Below the pieces are notes generated by a model. That model did not search any database. It was not told the DNA's origin and saw nothing but the letters and a program-made list of their open reading frames with translations. Position numbers and translations under genes: made by a program. Shown in pieces: positions 32,246 through 40,530 of a stretch of DNA of 64,000 bases. Within the stretch, counting starts at the first letter, position 1, and every line of letters begins with the position of its first letter. Source of the stretch: Isochrysis galbana (Eukaryota; Haptophyta; Isochrysidales; Isochrysidaceae); NCBI GenBank assembly GCA_018136815.1, contig CM030942.1, positions 1,055,797 to 1,119,796 on the forward strand, given 5' to 3'.

Positions 32246-33523
32246 TCATCTTGAGCCAGACGTCGGTGCTTGTACGGTGGCAACAGCTGCAGCTCGTTTT
32301 GCATTCATTTTGTGCAGCTTCTTCAGATTTCTAACGCGATCATCAAAGCATCCGAGCCGGGTGGTATAGCACGAGCTCTTCTCCGGTCTCACGGGGCCGT
32401 TGTTGTATATCAGATCGAACCCTCCGACGCTCTCCTCAAGGGCGCCACCTAGCTTGTTCTCGACGTCGATGATCGTATACAGGTCGTCCAGCAAACCGAA
32501 TTTGAGCTCATAATCCGTCGGGGTGTCTGCAGTTAGAGACGGCGAGGAATTGATCTCGATCAGCCATGGTTTGAGCGCATCATCGATCATGATGTCGTAG
32601 CCGTACATCTCAAACGCGTGCTTATCATTGATCATCACTTTCTGCACGGATATCAACGAGTTGATGATCAACTCCTGCATCTCAAAGAAGAGCCTATCAG
32701 TGACTTGGACCCCAAACTTTCCTATGAGGTACAGCTTTAGCTGGCGAAGAGCCCATTTGCATCCGGCGCCTGCATCATAGCCTGGAGCGGTTTTCTGCAC
32801 CGCCACATTGGTCAGGTGCATGTATGACTCGGAGAGGTTCTTCGTGTTGGAAGAGTAGCGGAAGCCTGTGAAGCGTGCAAACCCGGACCTGTACAAGTAG
32901 CAAATTAGCGGATTAAATGATGTAACCAGCGCGTAGATGCGGAGGTCGAACTTCTTGCCTCCGACGAGGAGCGGGTTCTCAATATATCGCTGCACGACAT
33001 ATGTCTCCGCCTGTGGGTTATCCGGCTTCCACCTATTGTCCTTCTTCCAATCATTGATCTGTGACAACTTGTTGAAGAGGAAAATGCCCTTGCCCTGCGC
33101 CTTTCCAATGGGCTTCATGATCCACACTGCACCAGCCTGATTCTTGAACTCCTCCACGAACAGGCCATAGTCGACAGGCAGTACGTATGTGTTCGGGAAG
33201 AAGTCATATTTGCGCGCCTCGTCGTGCCGCTCCTCCCTCTGCAATTGACGCTGCATCCTCCGCAAATTCTTGTTCATGGAGTCTTTCCGAGTGAGCTCAT
33301 AATGGTTTCGGAAGTGGTTGATGCGCTGGTGTTCCTCGAAATGCATCGAGTCCATGTTGTCCCGGATCCAGCCTACGTCCACCCAGGCTACGTCCCATTC
33401 CGTGTCAGAGTCTGTCTCCCGCCAGCCGCGTGCGCGGAACACGTCGTAGATGGTATTGCGGAACGTCGTGCGGAATCGCACGGTGCCGTGCGGCCCACGA
33501 TGGCGCTCGCCGGGAGGAGGCAT
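32246..33523 (-). CDS. TTLL9: Tubulin polyglutamylase, TTLL9-like
   Basis: Intronless 425-aa frame. It begins TVRFRTTFRNTIYDVFRARG, then WDVAWVDVGWIRDN, and has the family motif HFRNHYELTRKD (about 70-81). ATP-grasp motifs follow: VWIMKPIGKAQGKGIFLF (133-150), VVQRYIENPLLVGGKKFDLR (176-195), YMHLTNVAVQK (234-244), and the metal- and ATP-binding GYDIMIDDALKPWLIEINSS (308-327). The TTLL9-type tail VGGFDLIYNNGPV with TRLGCFDDRVRNLKKLH separates it from TTLL1. Members add glutamate chains to tubulin of ciliary axonemes, so a flagellated stage is implied. It lies head-to-head with the W-repeat gene at 34276, about 750 bp away. The start at MPPPGERHRG fits the family's N-terminus. Confidence 0.92.
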   Translation of the reverse strand: MPPPGERHRGPHGTVRFRTTFRNTIYDVFRARGWRETDSDTEWDVAWVDVGWIRDNMDSMHFEEHQRINHFRNHYELTRKDSMNKNLRRMQRQLQREERHDEARKYDFFPNTYVLPVDYGLFVEEFKNQAGAVWIMKPIGKAQGKGIFLFNKLSQINDWKKDNRWKPDNPQAETYVVQRYIENPLLVGGKKFDLRIYALVTSFNPLICYLYRSGFARFTGFRYSSNTKNLSESYMHLTNVAVQKTAPGYDAGAGCKWALRQLKLYLIGKFGVQVTDRLFFEMQELIINSLISVQKVMINDKHAFEMYGYDIMIDDALKPWLIEINSSPSLTADTPTDYELKFGLLDDLYTIIDVENKLGGALEESVGGFDLIYNNGPVRPEKSSCYTTRLGCFDDRVRNLKKLHKMNAKRAAAVATVQAPTSGSR

Positions 33524-34275
33524 GGTGTGGAAAGTCAGACAGCTGCAGCAACGCCGCCACCAGCCCCAGCAGCACGTTAGACCGACACAGGAATGCGAGA
33601 GAGGGGGGAAGGGAGGGAGGAGGGACCGAGAGAGCGAGCGAGCGGGCGCCCTTCTCGCGCTCCTCTCCGCCGTTCGTTCCGTTGTTGGTCGTCTCTGGTC
33701 TCGGAGGGACTCTCCCTCCTCTTACCTGTACGCTATAGTGTGAAGACAGTACTTTATTGTGGGTGAAGCTGGCCTGTTCTTCTTCTCCTTCTCCTTCTTT
33801 CTTCCTCTGCTTCTCTTCTTCACTTTTATCTGTGCATTTCCCCCTCCACCTCTTCTCTCTTCCTCTCTCAACATCGCCTGTACTCTGTAGTAGTATGTAC
33901 CCTCTTCACTATAAGTACAACTCTCTCTGTCGTCCACCGCAATCATTCACAGGAGGAGAACAGAGCCGAGTCGAGGCTCCGAATGATTGCTCGGAGGCTC
34001 TCTCTCTCTTCTTTTGGCGCGCAGCAGAGGTGCGGAGGTCGTCGGAGAGCCCCAGCAGCGCGACCGTCTGAGTGCCACCGTAAATCTGCTCTCACTACGG
34101 AGTAGTAGGGGGTGTACCTGCTATTTCCCCCCCACCCCACCCCCTCTTTTTCTCCCTCCTCACGGCCCCTCTAATTATGTAATCTCCTCCTCCTCTATGC
34201 TCTATCCTCTCTTCGAGTCTCCCCTCTTGCATCTTTTCTACAGCAGCGCGCACTTCCATCTTTTGCTCTTCTCGA
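33524..34275. other. Head-to-head spacer between TTLL9-like and W-repeat genes
   Basis: It contains C/T-rich tracts (33778-33870, 34140-34220) and no supported gene. Both flanking genes are of a cilium/centriole type, so a shared bidirectional promoter is possible but unproven. Confidence 0.35.
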
Positions 34276-35304
34276 GTGAGTACCTGTCGGGTCTGCGTGG
34301 AGTGCCCGATGGATTCCTCCAGCTTACGGCACGCCCTCGTCGAGTGGAGAGGCCACGCAGCGGTGCGCGCGGCAAGCGCGTGGTTCAGGCTCCACAGCGG
34401 CTTCTTCCGCCTCCGCATCGCCTGCCTTCGCCGCACGCAACGCGCTGGGCCTGCCATGCTCGACCAGCGGAGGCGGTGGTTTGCGGCTTGGAGCTCATGG
34501 TGCAAGAATGGGCGGAGGCTCCGCCAGCGACTCTCGTGGGAGGAGACTTGCGCCTCGCGCAGAGAGGCGTGGGCTGGTTGGCTACAGCCAACTCCGCTTG
34601 GCATCCACACATCCTCTCCAGCTGCGAGAGCAAATATGGTGCAGCGAAGCGCAGTTGAGGACCAGGAGGCGCGGCGGGAGGAGCTCATGTGGCAACGCCC
34701 TACGTCGCACGCATGCTGGGGGAGCTTCTTGCTCATGCGATCTCGGACACATGCGCTCATGAAGCGTCGCCTCGTTGAGGAGACGCGCGTCACAGCTTTT
34801 TATACTTTTTGCGCTGCTAGGCAGAAAAGAGCTGCCATCGGGCAATGGAAGCGGGTGTGCAGCACTTACCGGCATATGATTTTATTGCAGCTCTTTTTCA
34901 CCGTGGGTGCCCTCGTCATGGCAATACGTTACTGGTACGACAATGTGGCGCATATCCTGCGCATGAAATGTGCGCGGCGCGCCCATCTGAGTCAGCGTCT
35001 GCGGCAATGGACACATCATGCGACAATCCGCAAGATGGTCCGGTGGGCACCTCTACCTCATGAAGAGGAGCTGCGGCGCAGCTTGGAGTTGTCGCCCGTC
35101 ACACCAGCTCTAGCCGAGATCAGAGACGGGGCAGACACAAGCGGAGATGTCGCATACCGAGATCAACAGTGCCGATCCAATCGGCACGATGAGATCATTT
35201 TCTCATGTCTTACTTTCGAACGGCAACGTATCCAAGCAAGAGTGATCCGGACACCTCCTCCAATTAACAACTTACGAGTTCAAGGTAACTCTAGAGGCGA
35301 GTGA
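34276..35304 (+). CDS. Sfi1-like W-repeat protein (possible centrin binder)
   Basis: A 342-aa frame rich in Trp, Arg and Phe. Helical repeats of about 30 residues end in a conserved Trp: LRHALVEWRGHAAVRAASAW, MLDQRRRWFAAWSSWCKNGR, VTAFYTFCAARQKRAAIGQW and LSQRLRQWTHHATIRKMVRW. Such spacing is like Sfi1/centrin-binding repeats, which form a long helix at centrosomes and basal bodies. A hydrophobic stretch (LLQLFFTVGALVMAIRYW) interrupts the array. The start is uncertain: 34276 or the ATG at 34309 (MDSSSLRHALVEW); an upstream exon is possible. The function is inferred from repeat style only. Confidence 0.5.
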   Translation: MSTCRVCVECPMDSSSLRHALVEWRGHAAVRAASAWFRLHSGFFRLRIACLRRTQRAGPAMLDQRRRWFAAWSSWCKNGRRLRQRLSWEETCASRREAWAGWLQPTPLGIHTSSPAARANMVQRSAVEDQEARREELMWQRPTSHACWGSFLLMRSRTHALMKRRLVEETRVTAFYTFCAARQKRAAIGQWKRVCSTYRHMILLQLFFTVGALVMAIRYWYDNVAHILRMKCARRAHLSQRLRQWTHHATIRKMVRWAPLPHEEELRRSLELSPVTPALAEIRDGADTSGDVAYRDQQCRSNRHDEIIFSCLTFERQRIQARVIRTPPPINNLRVQGNSRGE

Positions 35305-35644
35305 GAGATGCATCCCATTCACGCACTTGATGTTGGCGATCTGCGCTTGAAGCTCTTATGGCAAGCATCGGAGTGTATCATCATGGGGTGTGAACCGTTG
35401 TGTAGACATGCTGTAATAGGAGCGAGTGAGTTGAGAGTTGGAGTGATAGTGGCTGTCTTTATCTCTTAAGCGGTGAAGCACCTTGGGAGGTGCTGCATGT
35501 CGCAGTTGCCTCGACGACGGGGTGTGTTTACAATACATGGAACGTCCATTTACCGTGTAATATATGGAGCTCAGAGCACTCAACACTCAACTATCGCGAA
35601 GCACCTTCAAAGTGCTTGCCCCGCTGCTAACTGCTAAGAAGCAA
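35305..35644. other. 3' flank, short repeats only
   Basis: No gene. The decamer GAAGCACCTT occurs at about 35475 and 35598 and again at about 36387, on both sides of the retroposon at 35645; it is not an exact target duplication. Confidence 0.3.
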
Positions 35645-36390
35645 ACTTCACAATATTCTTACTTACCGCACTCGCGGCGCATGGAACCACTACCTACACG
35701 TAGCATACTTTCTACTTCTACACCCCCACTCCCCCGGCCCTTCCCCTTCCCCCCCCGCCATCAGGCGGCTCCTCCCGTGCACTACTATAGTTATATAGTT
35801 AGTACTAGGTGCTAGGTGATCGGGGTGAAGGGTTTAGATATGGTCCGGTGGCCCGCGCCCCACCCCGGTGATCCGTTCCTCTCCCTCTTCCTCCTATGCC
35901 TACCGGCCGGGCTGGCGGCGGCCTCAGTCCTGACTTCCGACTTACGACTTATCCTATAAACAGAAACAGCAGTAAACAGGTGCGGGACTTACCACTTACC
36001 TGTTTTTCGGTGGTCGGAGCTCTCGCTCCGCCCACCCCCCTCTCCGCGCTCGCACTCCTCTCCTGCGGCACGCGCGATGGCGCGTGTGACTGAGTGAGTG
36101 GAGTGGCTGTGGCTGTGGCTGGGGCTTGTGATGTAGATGTAGAGAATTGTTGAGTTGTTGAGGCATGGGATGGGGCCCTCCAAGGGCGACCGTGCTCAAG
36201 GAGGGCTGAGCACAGGGAGCACTGACTGGGGCTGGAGGGAGGCATGGCACCTGCGGGGACACCGCTCACACGAGCATGGGGCGATGGCGGTCGAGAGAGC
36301 TCGCCCAGAGTCCCTGGCCCTGGGAGTGCGGCCATGGGCGATGGGCGCGACTCTCGGGAACTCTGGGACAAGCGAAAACGCGGGAAGCAC
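35645..36390 (-). mobile_element. Retroposon (family A), diverged
   Basis: The minus strand carries, 5' to 3', a GC-rich body with CGCCATCGCGCGTGCCGCAG and GGGGGGTGGGCGGAGCGAG, then CTGTTTATAGGATAAGTCG, CCGGACCATATCTAAACCC, GCCTGATGGCGGGGGGG, a GTAGAAAGTATGC block and the 3' end GCGGTAAGTAAGAATATTG. The order matches the copy at 22231-22981. The 5' hairpin is not found; the 5' edge near 36390 is approximate. Confidence 0.6.
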
Positions 36391-37290
36391 CTTCCAAGAA
36401 TTTTTATAGTGCTAGTATTAGTAGTTATATTTACTGTTGACAGCTTTTGCAAGTGGAAGTGGTAAGAGCTAAGAGCTATCAATTGCCAATTCCAATTGCC
36501 AATTGCAATTGCAATTGCGCAGAGTGCCAAACGCCATCAAAAGCGGTTGCACTGTTGAGCCATCCTTGCGTCAAGGTTTGTCAGGATCTCCCGACGTAGG
36601 GTAGTAGTATAGCAGGTCTAGCCGGCTTTTTCAAGAAAAACAAGTACTAGTACTAGTAGTACATTTATTTAATGCGTTCGAGCCGTCCAATTTTTATTTT
36701 ATTTGTAGTCCAATTTTTTTGCCCATGGGTCGCTCAGAAATCAAGGAATACGCTTAGCACATAGGTGAGTAGAAGCACCCAGCGAGACGTCCTCGTCTAG
36801 AACTCGCCCCCGCATACCTGCGGGTGTTGCCAGGTGCTGCGCCGGCGATGCCACGCGGCTGGTACCACTCATGCTTAGGAGATATCCACGAATTCATACT
36901 CACACGAGGCACGTCCGAAGAGCCTTGCGCATGTGCCCCTGACGTGTAAGCCAAGGGCTTGAACACTGAGATTCGATGGGAATGAATGGTCATGCGCGTA
37001 TCAACAACGTTGGGATATGAGCGGTGCACACAAACTCCAGCTTTGAAGCGATGCGTACAAAGACAGAGCGAGGCGCCGCTCGTGCGATCTTGATCAATTT
37101 TTTCTCTCCTCGTGAATTGCGCTTCGATGTCCGGAAAGGTCCGAGCACGACATTAAGTGCTCAAGGGGTGGGACAATCAACTCCTGCAACTCACGGCCGG
37201 GCAGCTCCATCTCACGAAAGTTTCCTCTTGTTGGTTGACCAGTGCAAGAGGAGCAGTTGCACCTTGTTGACCTGCCCGAGTAGGGCCTTT
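36391..37290. other. Spacer, nothing recognised
   Basis: AT-richer than average. Includes an array of CAATTG-type words near 36478-36518 and a CTAGTACTAGTAC repeat near 36645. No coding exon is supported. The end should hold the 3' UTR of the double-SANT gene. Confidence 0.35.
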
Positions 37291-38316
37291 CTATACTGCA
37301 ACTGTGGGCGTGGCATCCGGGGGCATGTCGGCCTGGACATCGGCGGTGATGGTAGCCTCTGCAGTGACAGCGGGATCCGTAGTGGCCTCGACGGTGGCCT
37401 CGGCGGTGGCCTCCGCGGTACCCTCGGTAGCAGCCTCCGAGATAGCCATGGCAGTGGCCTCGGGAGCGTTGTTGGCGGCGACGGCCGTGGCGTCAGCAAT
37501 TTGCACCGTAGCGACGGCGATGGGGGCGGCAACGGAATTTTCCGCCATCGCCCGCTTCTCTGCGACACTGACATAGTAGCTCTTGCGCTTGCCAGTCATG
37601 ATCTGGTAGTGTTGGTCAACCCCTGCACCTGAACGGCCGGTACCAAGTTTCTGAGCTATCTCGTCCCAGTTGATGTCGGTCAAATCTCCGACTAGACCAC
37701 GCAGGCGTTCCTCTTCGTCTGCCGTCCACCGAGCCACTTTGCCCTTACTCCGACGGTCGCGCTTCGCCGGCTTTGCAGGTGCAGGTGCTCCGATGCTTGT
37801 GACTGCAACCGGCATGCCAGCAACGGCGACCGCATCGGCGTTGGTGATGGCTTCCGCCGCAACAATCACCCTGTCGGTGTGCGCCGCCTTGCCATTGCGC
37901 CGCCGCTTCCCGCTTAGAATCTGCCAGTGCTGGTCCACCCCGGCGGGTGATCTGTGCGAGCCCAGCTCCGTCGCCACCTTTGCCCAGTCCTTGGTTCCGT
38001 GCTCCTGGACGAGAGTGCGAAGCTTGACCTCCTCCTCCTCGGACCACCTTGGCACCTTGACACCGGGGGTGCGCCGCTTTTTCTTCGGCCGAGGCTGGTC
38101 GGGATCGACCAGCGGACTGACGGCGACGACAATCGGCTGCGCCGCTACCTCTGCTTCTGCAGTGGGCGGCTCTGGCAGTGGGAGCAGCGACGAGTCGAAT
38201 CCCACGATTGGCATCGCGGTCACAGTGGTGAGCTCCGGCGGCGGCTCATCGATGGGCGGTTCGGGCGGCGGCGGTGGCGCCTCGAGCTCCGGCTCCCTCT
38301 CCTCGTCCTTCATCAT
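37291..38316 (-). CDS. Double SANT/Myb-like DNA-binding protein
   Basis: Intronless 341-aa frame. The N-terminal 75 residues are Pro/Glu-rich; a basic nuclear-signal-like cluster (RPKKKRRTP) follows. SANT/Myb domain 1 spans about 89-135 (PRWSEEEEVKLRTLVQEHG with DWAKVATELG and VDQHWQIL) and domain 2 about 195-241 (ARWTADEEERLRGLVGDL with NWDEIAQKLG and VDQHYQIM). Both have the tryptophan-spaced three-helix pattern and the same ending (VDQHxQI, GKRK/R), which points to a recent internal duplication. A basic patch (KRDRRSKGK) lies between them. The C-terminal 90 residues are Ala/Thr/Glu repeats (EATAEATVEATTDPA). It is probably a nuclear DNA- or chromatin-binding factor; its target is unknown. 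The start is the ATG pair at 38316. Confidence 0.8.
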   Translation of the reverse strand: MMKDEEREPELEAPPPPPEPPIDEPPPELTTVTAMPIVGFDSSLLPLPEPPTAEAEVAAQPIVVAVSPLVDPDQPRPKKKRRTPGVKVPRWSEEEEVKLRTLVQEHGTKDWAKVATELGSHRSPAGVDQHWQILSGKRRRNGKAAHTDRVIVAAEAITNADAVAVAGMPVAVTSIGAPAPAKPAKRDRRSKGKVARWTADEEERLRGLVGDLTDINWDEIAQKLGTGRSGAGVDQHYQIMTGKRKSYYVSVAEKRAMAENSVAAPIAVATVQIADATAVAANNAPEATAMAISEAATEGTAEATAEATVEATTDPAVTAEATITADVQADMPPDATPTVAV

Positions 38317-38510
38317 CTGCGCGTGCGACGCAGACCCCCGCCAGCCGGCCGGCCTGCCTCTTCTCTCTCCCTCTCTTTCTTCCCCTGCCCACCCACCCCT
38401 CTCTCGCTGGTCGAGGAGCTACCGATGCAGGCCGAGGAGAGAGGCCCCTCTCTACGCTTAACAAAGTGATGCCTCTACTTTGTACTTTTACTCTTCTACC
38501 GGTGCGCCTC

Positions 38511-38547
<37 letters not shown>

Positions 38548-39254
38548 CTCTCCCCTCCCCCTTTCCCCTCCCCCCTCCTCCCTCTTTCCCCCCCGCGCCG
38601 CCACCTGCCGCCCCCCGCCCCCCTCCCCTCCCCTCTTCCCCTCTTCCCCTCGCCCGCCTCCCCCCCTCCCCCACCTTCCCCCCCCCCCCCGCGCAGAGCA
38701 CAAAGAGTCAAATCCTTACCCCCCCGCCCCCCCCGCCCCCCCCTCCCCCCCGCGCGCGGCTCTTCGGACTCGTGGTGTTCTCTCTACCCGCCCCCCCCCC
38801 CGCCGCCGCCGCCGCCCGCCCCCCTTCCTTTACTGCGAGGGAGCGAGATGATTTGAACACGGCGGTGTGGCGAGAGAGGAGGGGGTGGGCGCGCGGCCGG
38901 GGGGGGGGAGGGAGAGAGGAGGGAGGGGGGAGGAGAGGGGGAGGGGGCAGTGATGAGAAGGGCCCCGCAGACGAACGCGGGGGGGGGGGGGGGGGGGCGG
39001 GGGGGGGGGGGGGGGGGCGGGAGGAGAGGATTACCTGCCTCAAGGGCGCGGGGGGGGGGGGGGGGGAGGGACCGTTGCGGGGGGGGGGGGGGGGCGTGGA
39101 TGGCCAAAAATACAATACTCGAAGAGGAGGGGAGCGGCCTCGCCCTCCTCTCTCCACCCAGTCGCCCTCCTCTCTCCACCCAGTCGCCCTCCTCCCTGGC
39201 GCCTCATCCATGCCCATGCCTCATCACCCATCACTACATCACTACGTTTCGCTA
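38317..39254. repeat. Low-complexity block: CT repeat, C tracts, G tracts
   Basis: 38517-38544 is a CT repeat, 38560-38820 is almost pure C with T and G, and 38895-39094 is almost pure G with runs of 17 or more G. Long frames cross it on both strands (up to about 375 codons) but encode only Pro, Gly, Arg and Ser homopolymers, so I call no gene. A duplicated CCACCCAGTCGCCCTCCTC unit sits at 39156-39194. Confidence 0.85.
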
Positions 39255-39365
39255 CATTCTGATTCTGAAAAAAACTTTATAATATGCCTGCCGCGCATGC
39301 GGCTCTGGACTCGCTGCTTTCACGCAAGCGTTCTACACCCCCACTCCCCCAGCCCTTTCCCTTTC
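39255..39365 (-). mobile_element. Retroposon 3' end (family A), truncated
   Basis: The minus strand ends GCCGCATGCGCGGCAGGCAT, ATTATAAAG and a T run, with the GGGGGAGTGGGGGTGTAGAA block upstream. About 110 bp remain. Confidence 0.6.
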
Positions 39366-39367
39366 CC

Positions 39368-39433
39368 TAGGGCGGTCAAACAGGGGCTTTTTAACTATTA
39401 GTAAGGGTTGGGCTGCTTTTTTGACCGTGGCGC
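39368..39433 (+). repeat. Short inverted-repeat element (GGGCGGTCAAA type)
   Basis: TAGGGCGGTCAAACAGGGGC, TTTTTAACTATTAGTAAGGG and TTGGGCTGC lead to TTTTTTGACCGTGGCGC. The outer words GGTCAAA and TTTGACC are complementary. Copies lie at 14786-14858 (minus) and 59594-59666 (plus). Confidence 0.55.
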
Positions 39434-39454
39434 GTAAGGCTGTGAATATAGTAG

Positions 39455-39560
39455 CTTGGTACTATATTACCAAGGCTACCAACCCCGTACTGGAGCTACT
39501 ACTATGTAACATAGTAGCACTCGAGCACTACGCACTACTACTATGTAACATAGTAGCAGT
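39455..39560. repeat. Cluster of short perfect palindromes
   Basis: CTTGGTACTATATTACCAAG (near 39455) and two copies of CTACTATGTAACATAGTAG (near 39501 and 39538) are self-complementary or nearly so. Related words recur at 40189-40258 (GGTACTATA ... TATAGTACC, then GGTAACATAGTACC). They look like ends of small palindromic elements. Confidence 0.6.
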
Positions 39561-39835
39561 TTTGGCCTACTACCAGTACTAAGGGTAGTAGTAGTAGCGG
39601 AGGTCGGCGGAGCTCTGTCTCTGTCTCTGTCGTAGTCGTACGTATAGATCGGCGGCGTGTGGCGTGTGTGTAATCTGCAATCTGCAGCACAAATTATAGG
39701 TGTATATTTTTTACATACACATAGCGTGCGCTGGTTACTATGAAAATGTCGATATGATATATAATTCATAATTCTACACCACACAATCACACGCCGTCAC
39801 ATCTCGTACATACACACTTAGACATTTTGAGATAG

Positions 39836-40135
39836 GCCTCGCTCCCACCGCCGCTCTCCCTCTCCCTCGCCCTCGCCCTCTCCCTCTCCCTCCCTCTCCC
39901 TCTCCCTCTCTCTCGCTCCCCGCGGCTCGCGCTCCGCTCTCTTTCCCTCCTCCCCTCTCTCTTGCTCTCGCTCTCGCTGCGCGCTCTCGCTCTCGCTCTC
40001 GCTCCCACCGCCGCTCTCCCTCTCCCTCCCTCTCCCTCGCCCTCGCCCTCGCGCCCTCGCCCTCTCCCTCTCCATCGCCCTCTCCCTCTCCCTCTCTCTC
40101 GCTCCCCCTCTCGCTCCCCCTCTCCCCCGCGCTCA
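39836..40135 (+). repeat. Degenerate CTCCCT repeat
   Basis: About 300 bp of CTCCCTCTCCCTCGC-type hexamer repeats interspersed with CTCTCGCTC. Frames through it encode Arg/Glu or Ser/Pro runs and are not treated as genes. Confidence 0.9.
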
Positions 40136-40261
40136 CGCCACCCACCACAGAGCCACTTGCCAAAAGGCCCCCCGGTATACCTTTGTTTGGTACTATATTA
40201 ACTACAGTACTATAGTACCAAAGAGCCCGAAATGCACTACTACTAGGTAACATAGTACCAA

Positions 40262-40530
40262 ATGCTCCACCGCCTCGACCTCGTGCTCGAGCGTCTCCGT
40301 TGGGCCGGCCTCACGTGCAAGGCGTCCAAATGTGTCCTCTTTGCTATTAAGAGAGAGTACCTGGGCCACGTCGTTTCCCGCCGCGGCCTAGAAATGGACC
40401 CCAAGAAGATCGAGGTCGTACGTGCCATCAACCTGCGCGACATCAACTCCCTCGAGAAAGTCCGCTCGTTCCTCGGTCTATGCTCGTACTACCGTCGTTT
40501 TATCAAAAGCTTTTCGCATCTCGCCGCCCC
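40262..40530 (+). pseudogene. Ty3/gypsy reverse transcriptase end fragment
   Basis: The frame encodes LVLERLRWAGLTCKASKCVL, EYLGHVVSRRGLEMDPKKIE and VRSFLGLCSYYRRFIKSFSH followed by LAAP, the conserved end of gypsy-type reverse transcriptase just before RNase H. A palindromic repeat bounds it on the left, and a LINE 5' end cuts it at 40531 exactly after LAAP. The rest of the polyprotein is absent here; a gypsy integrase fragment lies at 60378-60704. Confidence 0.85.

Noticed and set aside
38274..39401. A 375-codon plus-strand frame and several antisense frames
   Set aside because: They cross CT, C and G tracts and encode only Pro, Arg, Ser and Gly runs; no domain, leader or splice logic.
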